Positions 7,801 through 15,534 of a stretch of 64,000 nt of DNA are shown here, piece after piece (the first letter of the stretch is position 1; every line of letters begins with the position of its first letter). The notes below the pieces were generated by a model. That model did no database searches and was not told the origin of the DNA. It saw only the letters and a program-made list of their open reading frames with translations. The stretch covers positions 124,001 through 188,000 of the forward strand of contig JAEWYS010000002.1 of assembly GCA_023458555.1 (NCBI GenBank), read 5' to 3'. Position numbers and translations under genes: made by a program. Source of the DNA: Bacteroidota bacterium. Its GTDB lineage: Bacteria > Bacteroidota > Bacteroidia > Cytophagales > Cytophagaceae.

Positions 7801-10506
7801 CTGCTCACGGTATTGCTGGGTAAAGATCCGTTTACCGATGAGATGGTTCCCCGTTCTATGCGCAATATTATCCGGGGCTTCATGAGCCTCATGGAAGGCG
7901 GAGAAGAGCAGTTTAACCAGATGGAGGAAACCGGAGCCATCGGCCGGGCTACCGCACAGATCGACGCAGCTGTCGAGCGCCTCAATATGACTCCGCAATA
8001 TATAGCGGGACTGTTTACCGGCCTGTGGCAATCCTTTACCATAAGCGATCTGGCCAGACCTGTGGAAGTATTCCGCAGGGTAATCAATACCATTGGTGAA
8101 CCACTGGGCAGACTGATCGCCTTTGTGGCAACTATTGTACGCATTGTTATCCGGGTCATTCTGGAAATCATGAATTTCCCGTTTGATCTGGTCAATAACA
8201 TCATTGCCCGTTCACTGGCTGTATTCGACCGCATTAAGGAAGATCCGATCGGCTTCCTGAAAAATCTTCTGCGGGCTATCAAACAGGGTTTTGTACAGTT
8301 TTTCAACAATATTGGCACTCACCTGCTCAACGGTGTCGTGGGCTGGCTGATGACGGAGCTCCAGGATGCCAATATACCCAGACCTCAGGACTTCACACTG
8401 CGCAGTATCATCGGCTGGACACTGGAAGTGCTCGGGATCAGCATGGAGGCCATCTGGCAGAAACTGGCCGCACATCCGCGGATCGGCCCGGAAAAAGTGG
8501 CCCGTATCCGCAGTGTTATTGATACACTTGACGGCATCTGGACATTTATCAAAGATGTACAGGAACGGGGAATCGAAGCGATCTGGGAGCGGATACAGGA
8601 ACAGCTGAACAGCTTGTGGGAAACGGTGCTGAGCGCGGTGAAAAACTGGATTATGGAGCGCATTATTTCTCAGATTACAGCCCGCCTGCTCAGCATGCTC
8701 GACCCAACCGGAATCATGCTGGTCATCAATAGTGTCATTGCTCTGTACAGGGCAGTACAGAGCTTTATCCGCTATCTGAGACAGATTCTTGAAGTGATCA
8801 ATTCCTTTGTCAATGGAATCGCAGATATCGCAGAGGGCAACATCACCACTGCGGCCAACTATCTTGAGAACACCATGGCCAGAGCCATGCCGGTAGTTAT
8901 CGGCTTCCTTGCCAACCAGGTGGGTCTGTCCGGCATAGGCCGTCGTATTGCCGAAATGATCGGTTCTGTCCGGGCTATGGTAGACCGTGCCCTGACCTGG
9001 CTGGTTAACAGGGCTGTCAATACTGCATTGAATCTGCTGGACCGGGCGCTTGCTTTCGGAAGAAGAGTCGGGGAGCAGATTTTGTCACTGCTTGGCTTGT
9101 CGAAGCGATTCCGCAATCCTCAGGGAGAAACACATACACTCAAGTTTTCCGGCGACGGACCCAACGCGCAACTAATGATTGAGTCTACTCCGGTACCGCT
9201 CCAGCATTATATTTCTACGCTGAAGACAACCTATACAAGTCCTGAGGCTGTCGCACAGTTTGTAATTATTGACGGTCATATCGCCACCATCACTACTCTG
9301 AAAGCAGACCGGACCATGTCACAGACAACGGGTCAGGCTATTCAGACAGAACTCGAAGGAATAGCACAGGCACTGCAACATCCTGCTTTCGGTGGCAACG
9401 AAAATGTCCCGCCTTCCCATATCGAATGGACTCCTGAAACCAAGGTGGGAGGAAGTGTAGGCTGCATCATGACAGCCAGTCCGCTGAGTATCAACCCAGG
9501 AGGACACTCGGGCAGCGATCCGGCTACCGCCGGCGAGACAGAGCTATGGAAAAAGGTACGGGTCAGAACCAATACCTATATTCAGGGCCACCTGCTCAAC
9601 CATCATGTACACGGATCCGGAGCAAGAAAAGAGAACCTGGTCCCTATTACCGGACCATTCAATACCCGTATGGAGACCTCTGTGGAAACCTTTGTCAAAA
9701 ACCGGGTACTGGGCAACAAAGAAGTACTGCATTACAGAGTCGAAGCGGAGTTCCCCTCAACGGCTGCGACCAGAAACCATATTCCGGAAGAAGGCCTTTT
9801 ACCGACAGCCCTGAAGTTCAAACTAAGACCTATGAAGAAAAAAGACGGAACAAGCGGTCTCAGCAAGGATGACTGGGAGGTAGACAATCCCGGAGGACCA
9901 AATCTCGACAATGCTCCGGCGAGTATGACACATACATTGCCTCCGGACACCGCTCCGACTGTGCTGGCCGTGCTGGCCTATGCCGACTTGCTGACAGAGG
10001 TAAACACTATTACAGCGGGCAAGGAATCAGTTACCTTCAATCAGTTCAGAACAAAAGACGCGATCCATGAGCGAAGTGTAAAAAAACCTGAACTTACTGA
10101 TGCGGAATTTGACAACCTGCAAAAACTGCTGGACGACCATAACAGAGAGCTTACGAGAGAACAGGAGTACAACCGGGAAATAACATCCGTCGGTACTATG
10201 ACCACTGTTACTACATGGAATGCTTTCAAAGGCGGCAGAAGTTTCTTTGATATTACCAATGATCAGAAATACAGAGATGTACTGGATGCTTTCAACTTAA
10301 AACAAACAGGCCTCATAAACAGCGCCCTGGATGCGGCTGATGCAGCCATCTCTGGTATAGCTGCTCCAATGTTATGGATCGATTTCAAAGTCGCACAAAA
10401 TATTAATTTCCGTCTGGAAGACGGGCCCGAAAAAACAAAGCTGACGGCTATCCAGAGCCGCTTTGAAGCGCACATACGTTCGCTTGCACTGGCTCCCGTA
10501 CCATAA
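4882..10506 (+). CDS. giant eCIS-core (DUF4157) protein: CHAP-like domain, 140-residue repeats, nuclease-like tip
   Basis: 1874 residues. A leader at residues 33-50 has FFG and FFSPPIQAK, followed by the KLTV...EKEADTVAEQVM block usual before DUF4157. The DUF4157 core (about 195-265) ends in an HELTH motif (H258, E259, H262), an HExxH zincin signature. A CHAP/NlpC-like segment (about 375-470) has a plausible Cys393 (SWCGLFVF), His443 (SHYAIVES) and Asn459. Three helical repeats begin at residues 691, 831 and 971, each with an LGxDP motif. Hydrophobic and amphipathic helices follow to about residue 1415. Near 1567-1600 there is GHLLN (H1570), NLVPIT (N1585) and N1594, resembling the DNA/RNA non-specific endonuclease fold (Endonuclea_NS_2 type). 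DUF4157 proteins are known eCIS-associated toxins or cargo; delivery by this system is inferred. The gene starts 15 bases after the tape-measure gene. Confidence 0.88.
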   Translation: MFTKAEKAASTTQTVHKKENGTSFFRKAGEGVFFGQQETSSFFSPPIQAKLTVSSPDDPQEKEADTVAEQVMRMQDPVSMPTSTQEQLDKAADEEEVRDETSEQAPLIQRSVAEQEKLSPKSAFPDIHRFFSEPSSHSEYENESTGSASCADCGTINRKSGFLIHRESRGPPATTDISFEQTLSSTKGTGSALPEPTRNFMENRFNADFSNVRIHTGHTAETLSRSINAQAFTHGNDIYFNSGKFSPGSGAGQLLLAHELTHTIQQGAVTSGPAVNRLPISRQTTQRKIQRSTDSVPSQLSNAVEHAKSLEGKINANKEGPDGYREGWEHLIEIFKSAFGEDKLIGPGGPYVPGGIGIQDIKKKRIVHNQMVAVKDRPGMTQPGSRDAMPSWCGLFVFWALNKGGAPMKKWELGGRTIDSKAAYPPGHQPRAGDIAYRGSFSHYAIVESSTGNTVRTVNGNTSGNDNLGAQVQTQDHPVSNWTGFFNPLLMLNGALGSGEGVDGKYEEAKPLTELQQELFNVQRKHSEEAEEKAIETDSSIASEPVSAIQTANDQPELQKQEEENLSEEKEEATSTLLQRKRGELRHYTADNENDTSKEEEPSTQLWRKTAENNDREEQENHATHIDRQISHESRGPPGLSQAQHGIIQRSILDDALSFAGSLTDCITLDLNEAKACALRKAQQVALRIPGYKALRVVLGSDPITDERIERNGHNFIEAAFDIMPGGSQLHRKLNEIHKLDAAAAWIDLQISRITLLISGLTSEFTRFWNNLGLSDLGSPRAVIREGAGIVLRFIDNIIDFALDVASELLTMVKDFLLSKITEFIKERTPAYPLLTVILGEDPVTGEQVSRNGTNILNALLELGGDAGREQRRQMQETGTFQRVAGYIDEGISIFSDTYPQLVQAFRSIWDHVGISSLMDPRGTFLQIYNQFAPPIRKVWNFVSEVGIVILRFIKEVLLRRLSAYARTVRGYPLLTVLLGKDPFTDEMVPRSMRNIIRGFMSLMEGGEEQFNQMEETGAIGRATAQIDAAVERLNMTPQYIAGLFTGLWQSFTISDLARPVEVFRRVINTIGEPLGRLIAFVATIVRIVIRVILEIMNFPFDLVNNIIARSLAVFDRIKEDPIGFLKNLLRAIKQGFVQFFNNIGTHLLNGVVGWLMTELQDANIPRPQDFTLRSIIGWTLEVLGISMEAIWQKLAAHPRIGPEKVARIRSVIDTLDGIWTFIKDVQERGIEAIWERIQEQLNSLWETVLSAVKNWIMERIISQITARLLSMLDPTGIMLVINSVIALYRAVQSFIRYLRQILEVINSFVNGIADIAEGNITTAANYLENTMARAMPVVIGFLANQVGLSGIGRRIAEMIGSVRAMVDRALTWLVNRAVNTALNLLDRALAFGRRVGEQILSLLGLSKRFRNPQGETHTLKFSGDGPNAQLMIESTPVPLQHYISTLKTTYTSPEAVAQFVIIDGHIATITTLKADRTMSQTTGQAIQTELEGIAQALQHPAFGGNENVPPSHIEWTPETKVGGSVGCIMTASPLSINPGGHSGSDPATAGETELWKKVRVRTNTYIQGHLLNHHVHGSGARKENLVPITGPFNTRMETSVETFVKNRVLGNKEVLHYRVEAEFPSTAATRNHIPEEGLLPTALKFKLRPMKKKDGTSGLSKDDWEVDNPGGPNLDNAPASMTHTLPPDTAPTVLAVLAYADLLTEVNTITAGKESVTFNQFRTKDAIHERSVKKPELTDAEFDNLQKLLDDHNRELTREQEYNREITSVGTMTTVTTWNAFKGGRSFFDITNDQKYRDVLDAFNLKQTGLINSALDAADAAISGIAAPMLWIDFKVAQNINFRLEDGPEKTKLTAIQSRFEAHIRSLALAPVP
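6952..8211 (+). repeat. three tandem 420-bp coding repeats (140 residues each) in the DUF4157 protein
   Basis: Repeat starts fall at 6952, 7372 and 7792, exactly 420 bases apart. The aligned starts read GYKALRVVLGSDPITDE, AYPLLTVILGEDPVTGE and GYPLLTVLLGKDPFTDE. Each is followed by a helix ending in a Gly-Gly turn, and each unit also has a recurring block with S/D-L-x-x-P-R/V (SDLGSPRAV, SSLMDPRGT, SDLARPVEV). Identity between copies is moderate, so this is an old protein repeat rather than a recent DNA duplication. The third unit is taken to end near 8211. Confidence 0.8.
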
Positions 10507-10555
10507 GAAATATACATAAAAAACAGATTTCCTAACAGCTAAACTATATACAACT

Positions 10556-11413
10556 ATGTCTGTCAATTCCTTTTCTTTCCGCCGCATTCGCCGACGCGCG
10601 ATCTCCAGAGAAGCCAGCAATCCGGCCAAAAAAGAAGCGCCTCAGGAGCAGTTCTTTTTTGGTAGCACGGGTACCCAGCCTGCTTTTTTCCAGCCAGCTA
10701 TAGTTCACCGTAAATGCGAAGCCTGTACTGATGAAGAAAACAAGGTTCAAAAGCAGGAGGAATCCGGAGCAACTACCTTAACCCCCGGGACCGGTGCAGG
10801 TATCCGCTCATCGGTCACAGATGAAAACACGGAAGAAAAACCAGTAGCAGAACTATACGCGGAGGGTAAAGGAACAGGTACTGAAAATAAAGTAAGCTAT
10901 GGCTGCGAAGGTATCGAAGTAGAAGGGAAAACAGTGGCCAATTATGATCAGGGCAATTATCAGACCAAAGGTAAAACAAAGAAGGGAGAGTCATGTGAAG
11001 AATGCGGGGGAAATGACTGCATCACCTTTACCGGAAATCTGATTTCTGTTTTCAAGGCCAATCCGGTCATTACACTGCCCAACGTGCCGGAAGGTCTGTC
11101 TCCCTGTGAAAAAAAAGCGGTGCGCACATTTATTCAGACCACCCTGAAAAATCACGAACTTGATCATGTCACTGCTTTCAAAACGTATAACGGACAGGTA
11201 AAAACCCCTTTGGTTTATACCGGATGCCGGGAAGATTTTCACAATTATGTGCAGGATATGCACGATCGGATCAATCAGCAGCGAATAGAAACAGCCAATC
11301 AGCTGAGTGACCAGCTGGATCCTTTTCACAAAGAGATTCCGTGCGATTGTCCGGAAACAAGCAATGATGCTGTCAAGCCGGATGATAAAGAGACTGTACA
11401 GGAAAAAAAATAA
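10556..11413 (+). CDS. eCIS-linked protein with HELDH metalloprotease-like motif
   Basis: 285 residues. The N-terminus repeats the layout seen in the preceding giant protein: a basic stretch, then FFFG at 33-36 and FFQPAI at 44-49, followed by HRKCEACTDEE and VQKQEE, a Cys-containing acidic tail typical of DUF4157-type leaders. Residues 60-140 are low-complexity and acidic. The C-terminal domain has paired cysteines (C-E-E-C) and the sequence KNHELDHVTAFKTYNG, in which H200-E201-x-x-H204 fits an HExxH zinc site. A conserved-looking GCREDFHNYVQDMHDR helix follows. There is no signal peptide. A zinc-peptidase-like effector or particle-associated protein is the best reading; activity is inferred from the motif alone. 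It starts 49 bases after the DUF4157 gene and is likely cotranscribed. Confidence 0.75.
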   Translation: MSVNSFSFRRIRRRAISREASNPAKKEAPQEQFFFGSTGTQPAFFQPAIVHRKCEACTDEENKVQKQEESGATTLTPGTGAGIRSSVTDENTEEKPVAELYAEGKGTGTENKVSYGCEGIEVEGKTVANYDQGNYQTKGKTKKGESCEECGGNDCITFTGNLISVFKANPVITLPNVPEGLSPCEKKAVRTFIQTTLKNHELDHVTAFKTYNGQVKTPLVYTGCREDFHNYVQDMHDRINQQRIETANQLSDQLDPFHKEIPCDCPETSNDAVKPDDKETVQEKK

Positions 11414-11415
11414 AA

Positions 11416-11456
11416 AAAGCGAGGGGAAGCCGGTACTAGACGCGACCCCCTCACTT
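11416..11456 (+). terminator. possible weak stem-loop after the eCIS cargo genes
   Basis: GAGGGG at 11421-11426 can pair with CCCCTC at 11447-11452 across a 20-base loop. An A-run precedes it but no proper T-run follows. It may separate the cargo genes from the ATPase gene, which has its own 280-base AT-rich leader. The assignment is weak. Confidence 0.3.
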
Positions 11457-11694
11457 ATTAATTCTCATTTCACTAGTTCACCGCATTCCTTTAGCCAGCC
11501 GACCTGGTTGCTGCCGTATACTCGAAACGGCCATATCGTCCAACGTTGATCTCGTAATATGAGCCACAAATATAATAAACAACAATAAGCATATCAATAC
11601 ACTATAAACTATTTAAATAAATAACTTCATCCTGTATCACTATTTTTTAGTATATTTATTCATATTTTTTTGTACATAACCCGCATTTCTTACA

Positions 11695-13047
11695 GTGCAG
11701 TATTTTATTTCTCTCAATGAAGAACAGCCGGCCGGCCTTGACACAGCATTCGCAAAACTGCGGCAGATCACAGGAGACAGGATTGAGGCTCACATCAGTC
11801 CGGGTGAACCGGCCAAAACTTCCGTCATTTACAATATCAGCAGACTTCTTCCGGAGTCTGTACAAAACCATATTCCGGCTTTACAATCCTTTGATGAAGC
11901 TGTCATATTGCTGCTGGCGCTGGTTCCTCACCTGATTCCCGGTTTTTTTGAAAGCATTGTAGCAGAAAAAATTCCTTCCGGGGGCGATTTCCCTGAGTTT
12001 GGCGGCATCAAAGCGACCAATCACCGTGGTATTCTGCCTACCGGCGAAACCGCCCAGTTTATTCTGGCAGGTAATGACATCAGTGGCAGGCTGACTATTG
12101 CCGGATATTTTGAAGAAGAGCATTTTTTTTACCGAAACAGGATTCTCTGGCTGGAGCCGGTACGGGAAGGCGAGCCCAAAATGAGCGGTCGGATTGTACT
12201 CGCCGATGAATGGATAGACCGTCTGGTGCGGAATAAGGAATCAGCACCCCGCTTCGGTATTGATTTTCCTGCCAGAAAAGTGCATACCGATATGACCTGG
12301 GAGGATATTGTTCTTCATCCCCAGACCAATGATCAGATCCGGGATATCAGCAACTGGCTGCAGTTTGGCTCCCGTCTTTTTCAGGACGCAAACCTGAAAC
12401 GCAAGATCAAGCCCGGATACCGGGTACTGTTTTACGGTCCTTCCGGAACCGGAAAAACCCTTACCGCCGCCCTTCTTGGCAAGCAGTACAACAAGGACGT
12501 ATACCGGGTTGATTTGTCCCAGATCGTATCCAAATTTATCGGAGAAACAGAGAAAAATCTTGAATCCGTATTCCGCAGGGCGGAATCCAAAGACTGGATT
12601 CTGTTTTTTGATGAGGCCGATGCCCTTTTCGGGAAGCGGACCAATGTACAGAATGCCCATGATAAATATGCCAACCAGGAAGTCAGCTATCTTCTGCAAC
12701 GGGTAGAAGATTATCCCGGTCTTATGATACTGGCCACCAATTTCAAAAATAATCTGGACGATGCCTTTATCAGACGCTTCCATGCACTGGTACATTTTCC
12801 GGTACCCGGAGCCAATGACCGCTTTGTGCTGTGGAAAAAATCACTACCGGCCAACCTTCCTCTGGACCACTCGGTTGACCTGCTGGAAATTGCCGGCAAG
12901 TATGAGCTAAGCGGGGCTTCCATCTTAAATGCCGTCCAGTTTGCCGTAATGCAATGCTTCTCCTGCAACGATGAACAACTCAATAAACAGCATATTCACG
13001 AAGGCATACGAAGAGAGCTGCAAAAAGAAGAACGAACCATGTACTGA
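11695..13047 (+). CDS. eCIS AAA+ ATPase (Afp15-like)
   Basis: 450 residues. The reading frame has no ATG near its beginning; the best start is the GTG at 11695. The N-terminal 200 residues are a poorly conserved helical region. The AAA+ domain follows, with Walker A GPSGTGKT from residue 248, Walker B ILFFDEADALF (D306, E307), sensor-1 LATNFKNN and the arginine-finger region DAFIRRFHALVHFPVP. Ending the cluster with this ATPase is the standard arrangement of Afp/PVC/MAC-type systems, where Afp15 is thought to act in assembly or in loading of particle components. A 281-base AT-rich spacer separates it from the upstream gene, so it may have its own promoter. Confidence 0.9.
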   Translation: MQYFISLNEEQPAGLDTAFAKLRQITGDRIEAHISPGEPAKTSVIYNISRLLPESVQNHIPALQSFDEAVILLLALVPHLIPGFFESIVAEKIPSGGDFPEFGGIKATNHRGILPTGETAQFILAGNDISGRLTIAGYFEEEHFFYRNRILWLEPVREGEPKMSGRIVLADEWIDRLVRNKESAPRFGIDFPARKVHTDMTWEDIVLHPQTNDQIRDISNWLQFGSRLFQDANLKRKIKPGYRVLFYGPSGTGKTLTAALLGKQYNKDVYRVDLSQIVSKFIGETEKNLESVFRRAESKDWILFFDEADALFGKRTNVQNAHDKYANQEVSYLLQRVEDYPGLMILATNFKNNLDDAFIRRFHALVHFPVPGANDRFVLWKKSLPANLPLDHSVDLLEIAGKYELSGASILNAVQFAVMQCFSCNDEQLNKQHIHEGIRRELQKEERTMY

Positions 13048-13151
13048 CCTAACTAGCTGGGAATATCCACTTAGCGGTATTTTCCATTGAACCAGGAGAC
13101 AAATCAGCCCGCAGAAAGATTAACAAAAGCAAGAAAGGCCGGTTCTTTTAT

Positions 13152-14285
13152 ATGAAAGCGGCCGGTTACTCCTTTGCCCGACCTATACAACAAAAATCAT
13201 CATACGATCTGATAATGCGTTTTCTTAATTCAGGCAAAACACGATTCATTGATATTCTCTTTACAGGTTTCTTTCTGTTTTATATTTTTTCAATTCTTTC
13301 TCTGTATGTTTCTCCGGCCACCCTCTGGATTGCCGGGTTGCTCAGCTTTATGCTTCCGGTCACCTGCCTGGCAATGCTTCTGGCTGTTCCGTTCTGTTTT
13401 ATACTACACCTCAGACTGAGGTGGATTGCCCTTATCGGACTCCTGCCGGCCTTCTGGATGCTATCGCTGCTCTATAAACCTTTTACCAGGTCAGGCACTG
13501 AAAATGAAACCGGCAGCATCAAGATACTCAGCTTCAATACCGGCGGCTATCTTGTGGAAGGCAAGGGACAGGAAACCGTTGAGGCAGAATCCTGGATCGC
13601 CGGCCAGCATTTTGATGTGGTATGTCTGCAGGAATATTTTCCGGAGTTTCAGACCGTATATGCAGTCAACAAGCAGGGCGAAAGGCAGAAACGGCATATC
13701 AATGTTTCTGCCATGAGCGAGCTCTTTCCATACCACTATTTCCACAAGCAGGGCAATCTGATCGGAGTAGCCACCTTCAGCAAATACCCTATTACGGATC
13801 AGGGGCTGATATTTACCGGCGGCAAAGAGCACAATAAGGCAATCTATACCGATATTATGATTTATGAACAGCCTGTCCGGTTCATCAATCTGCATCTTGA
13901 ATCAAACCTTCTCGGCTGGAATCAGATTCTGAGCAAAGATATTATTATAGCGCTCAAGGTATTTATCCGGAATCAGCAGACCCGAAGCCGGCAGATCGAT
14001 TTTCTGACAGAGTTTATCCGACATACGGGCAAGCCGGTTATTCTGACCGGTGATTTTAATGAAACGCAGTTCAGCTATGCCTATTTCAGGCTGCGTAAAC
14101 ACCTGAAAAATGCCTTTGAGTCTAAAGGAAAGGGTCTGGGCGCTACATTCCGTCCCGGGCAAAGTCCCCTGCGTATCGATCATCAGTTTTATTCCGGCAA
14201 TCTGCACCTCACATCTTTCCGGACACTGAGTCCGCTTTATTTTTCGGAACATACCCCGCTGGTGAGCACCTATATCTTCCGATAA
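13152..14285 (+). CDS. membrane-anchored endonuclease/exonuclease/phosphatase family protein
   Basis: 377 residues from ATG 13152; an internal ATG at 13215 (MRFLNSGKT) is also plausible and would place the first membrane helix closer to the start. Three hydrophobic segments (about residues 30-50, 55-80 and 90-110) are followed by an EEP (DNase I/exonuclease III fold) domain. Its motifs in order are ILSFNTGG, FDVVCLQEYF, FSKYPI, INLHLES, LTGDFNE, LRIDHQF and the terminal SEHTPLVSTYIF. The catalytic Glu, Asp, Asn and His positions all appear present. Bacteroidota have many such membrane-linked EEP proteins, and the substrate (nucleic acid, sphingolipid or phosphoinositide) cannot be read from sequence. 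It follows the eCIS ATPase by 104 bases on the same strand, but nothing ties it functionally to the injection system. Confidence 0.85.
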   Translation: MKAAGYSFARPIQQKSSYDLIMRFLNSGKTRFIDILFTGFFLFYIFSILSLYVSPATLWIAGLLSFMLPVTCLAMLLAVPFCFILHLRLRWIALIGLLPAFWMLSLLYKPFTRSGTENETGSIKILSFNTGGYLVEGKGQETVEAESWIAGQHFDVVCLQEYFPEFQTVYAVNKQGERQKRHINVSAMSELFPYHYFHKQGNLIGVATFSKYPITDQGLIFTGGKEHNKAIYTDIMIYEQPVRFINLHLESNLLGWNQILSKDIIIALKVFIRNQQTRSRQIDFLTEFIRHTGKPVILTGDFNETQFSYAYFRLRKHLKNAFESKGKGLGATFRPGQSPLRIDHQFYSGNLHLTSFRTLSPLYFSEHTPLVSTYIFR

Positions 14286-14419
14286 GAAGCATCAGATCAT
14301 GCGTCGATAGCTTATAAAATATCGGCATTTTATATAACGGACAAAAAATAAAAGCCGTCCGGACAATCATATTACCCCTTTTCCGGTTTTTATTCCAACC
14401 GTAATACAAGAATTTAATA

Positions 14420-14427
14420 TATATTTG
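14420..14427 (+). promoter_or_regulatory. candidate Bacteroidota -7 box upstream of the Crp-like regulator
   Basis: TATATTTG matches the Bacteroidota sigma-A -7 consensus TAnnTTTG and lies 48 bases before the regulator's ATG. The -33 element is only a T-rich stretch, so the match is partial. Confidence 0.4.
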
Positions 14428-14475
14428 GTCCTCATCGAAACGCTGTATAATCACTAACAAGATAACTGATTAAAA

Positions 14476-15069
14476 ATGGAAAACGAACTCTTTGCCCATA
14501 TAAGCCACTACATGATCCTCACGGAAGAGGAAAAAGAGACTATTACCGAGCTAAGTATTTTCCGTAGCTTCAAAAAGGGCAGCATCCTGCTCCGTGAAGG
14601 CGAAATCTCTATGCATTCCTATTTCGTTCTCAAAGGCTGTCTCCGGTCCTACCATATTATTGAGGGCGAGGAACGTACTACGGCTTTTTATACAGAGGGC
14701 GAAAGCCTGACTCCTGTATGCGTGGTTACCGAAAAACCTTCTGATTATTATATAGACTGTATAGAGGACGCAACGGTACTGGTAGCTGATCCACACACAG
14801 AGCAGATTGTTTTTGAACGGTTTCCGAGATTTGAAAGCCTCAACCGCGTTCTTACCGAAGAGCTGCTGGCAAACAGTCCGCTTTCCTTTACAGACTTCAA
14901 AACTACCTCACCAGAGCAACGTTATGTCGATCTGCTCCGTACCAGACCCGATCTGCTGCAGAGAGTTCCCCTGCACCAGCTGGCAAGCTATCTGGGAATC
15001 AATCCCGAATCATTCAATGACATTCACATCACCCGGGAAGCCGATCCCGATCCGAGCTTTCAGCGATAA
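14476..15069 (+). CDS. Crp/Fnr family transcriptional regulator
   Basis: 197 residues. The N-terminal two thirds is a cyclic-nucleotide-binding-type beta barrel: FKKGSILLREGE, then YFVLKGCLRSYHI and TTAFYTEGES. The C-terminal helix-turn-helix contains VPLHQLASYLGINPESFNDI, the place where Bacteroidota members usually read IASYLGITPESLSRIR. The end of the recognition helix is altered (FNDIHITRE) compared with the usual Ser-Arg pair, so DNA contacts may differ. It has its own promoter candidate at 14420 and is monocistronic. Ligand and targets cannot be told from sequence. Being next to the eCIS operon makes a regulatory link possible but unsupported. Confidence 0.88.
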   Translation: MENELFAHISHYMILTEEEKETITELSIFRSFKKGSILLREGEISMHSYFVLKGCLRSYHIIEGEERTTAFYTEGESLTPVCVVTEKPSDYYIDCIEDATVLVADPHTEQIVFERFPRFESLNRVLTEELLANSPLSFTDFKTTSPEQRYVDLLRTRPDLLQRVPLHQLASYLGINPESFNDIHITREADPDPSFQR

Positions 15070-15403
15070 GGATACCAGCACACAGATAATCCGATACCCC
15101 AGGAAATTAATACTTTTTACTAAGTATTGATCATACACATAAAACCCCTTCCCCTTTTCCTCTATCAGGAAAGACTGAACCCGCACACAACCATTCCAAA
15201 CCCCATAACCCCATACTCTCTCCCTCCCCGGCAGAAACAGTAAATTAGTTGATTTAAATAAAGTCGGCTCACAGATTTACCTGAAGAAACACTTCTTAAT
15301 CTATCGTTTTTCCACCTTCGCTCGGGTTTTCCCGGCAATAATTCTTATTCTGGTTTTCCTCCCGATTTACACGCAGAAAAGCGGATAAGCAGAAAAACGG
15401 GTG
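15070..15403. other. intergenic spacer between the regulator and the first accessory island
   Basis: No convincing gene. The left part is pyrimidine-rich with CCCC/CCTT tracts, the right part AT-rich. Transcription on the two sides converges here. It marks the border between the eCIS-side genes and the minus-strand island. Confidence 0.6.
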
Positions 15404-15534
15404 TCCAAACCTCCAGCGTTTTTATTCGTCCTATACAAGCCCTAGAGGTTTTTTTTTGACCTACCAGTAGTAATTCTCCTTAAAAAACTCCGGGTAGAGC
15501 AGCTTGTACAGGCTTGCCAGACTGACCGAGTAAT
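15404..15534 (-). repeat. direct repeat copy A: gene 3' end plus terminator-like hairpin
   Basis: This segment matches 17156-17286 at roughly 80-85 percent by eye. It contains the last codons of the broken gene at 15461 (ending in the LASLYKLLYPEFFKE block and a YYW tail) and the following stem-loop with a T-rich tract. The second copy carries only this 3' end, so the pair records a duplication of the gene followed by loss of most of one copy. Confidence 0.75.

Noticed and set aside
11444..11567. A short minus-strand reading frame between the HELDH gene and the ATPase gene, ending in VGWLKECGELVK
   Set aside because: It needs to be read in two different frames to look protein-like, has no convincing start, and is too short to support.
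13080..13151. Repeated GCCGG blocks (AAGGCCGG and GCGGCCGG) around the start of the EEP gene, considered as a terminator
   Set aside because: The blocks do not form a stem with a T-run and one lies inside the coding region.
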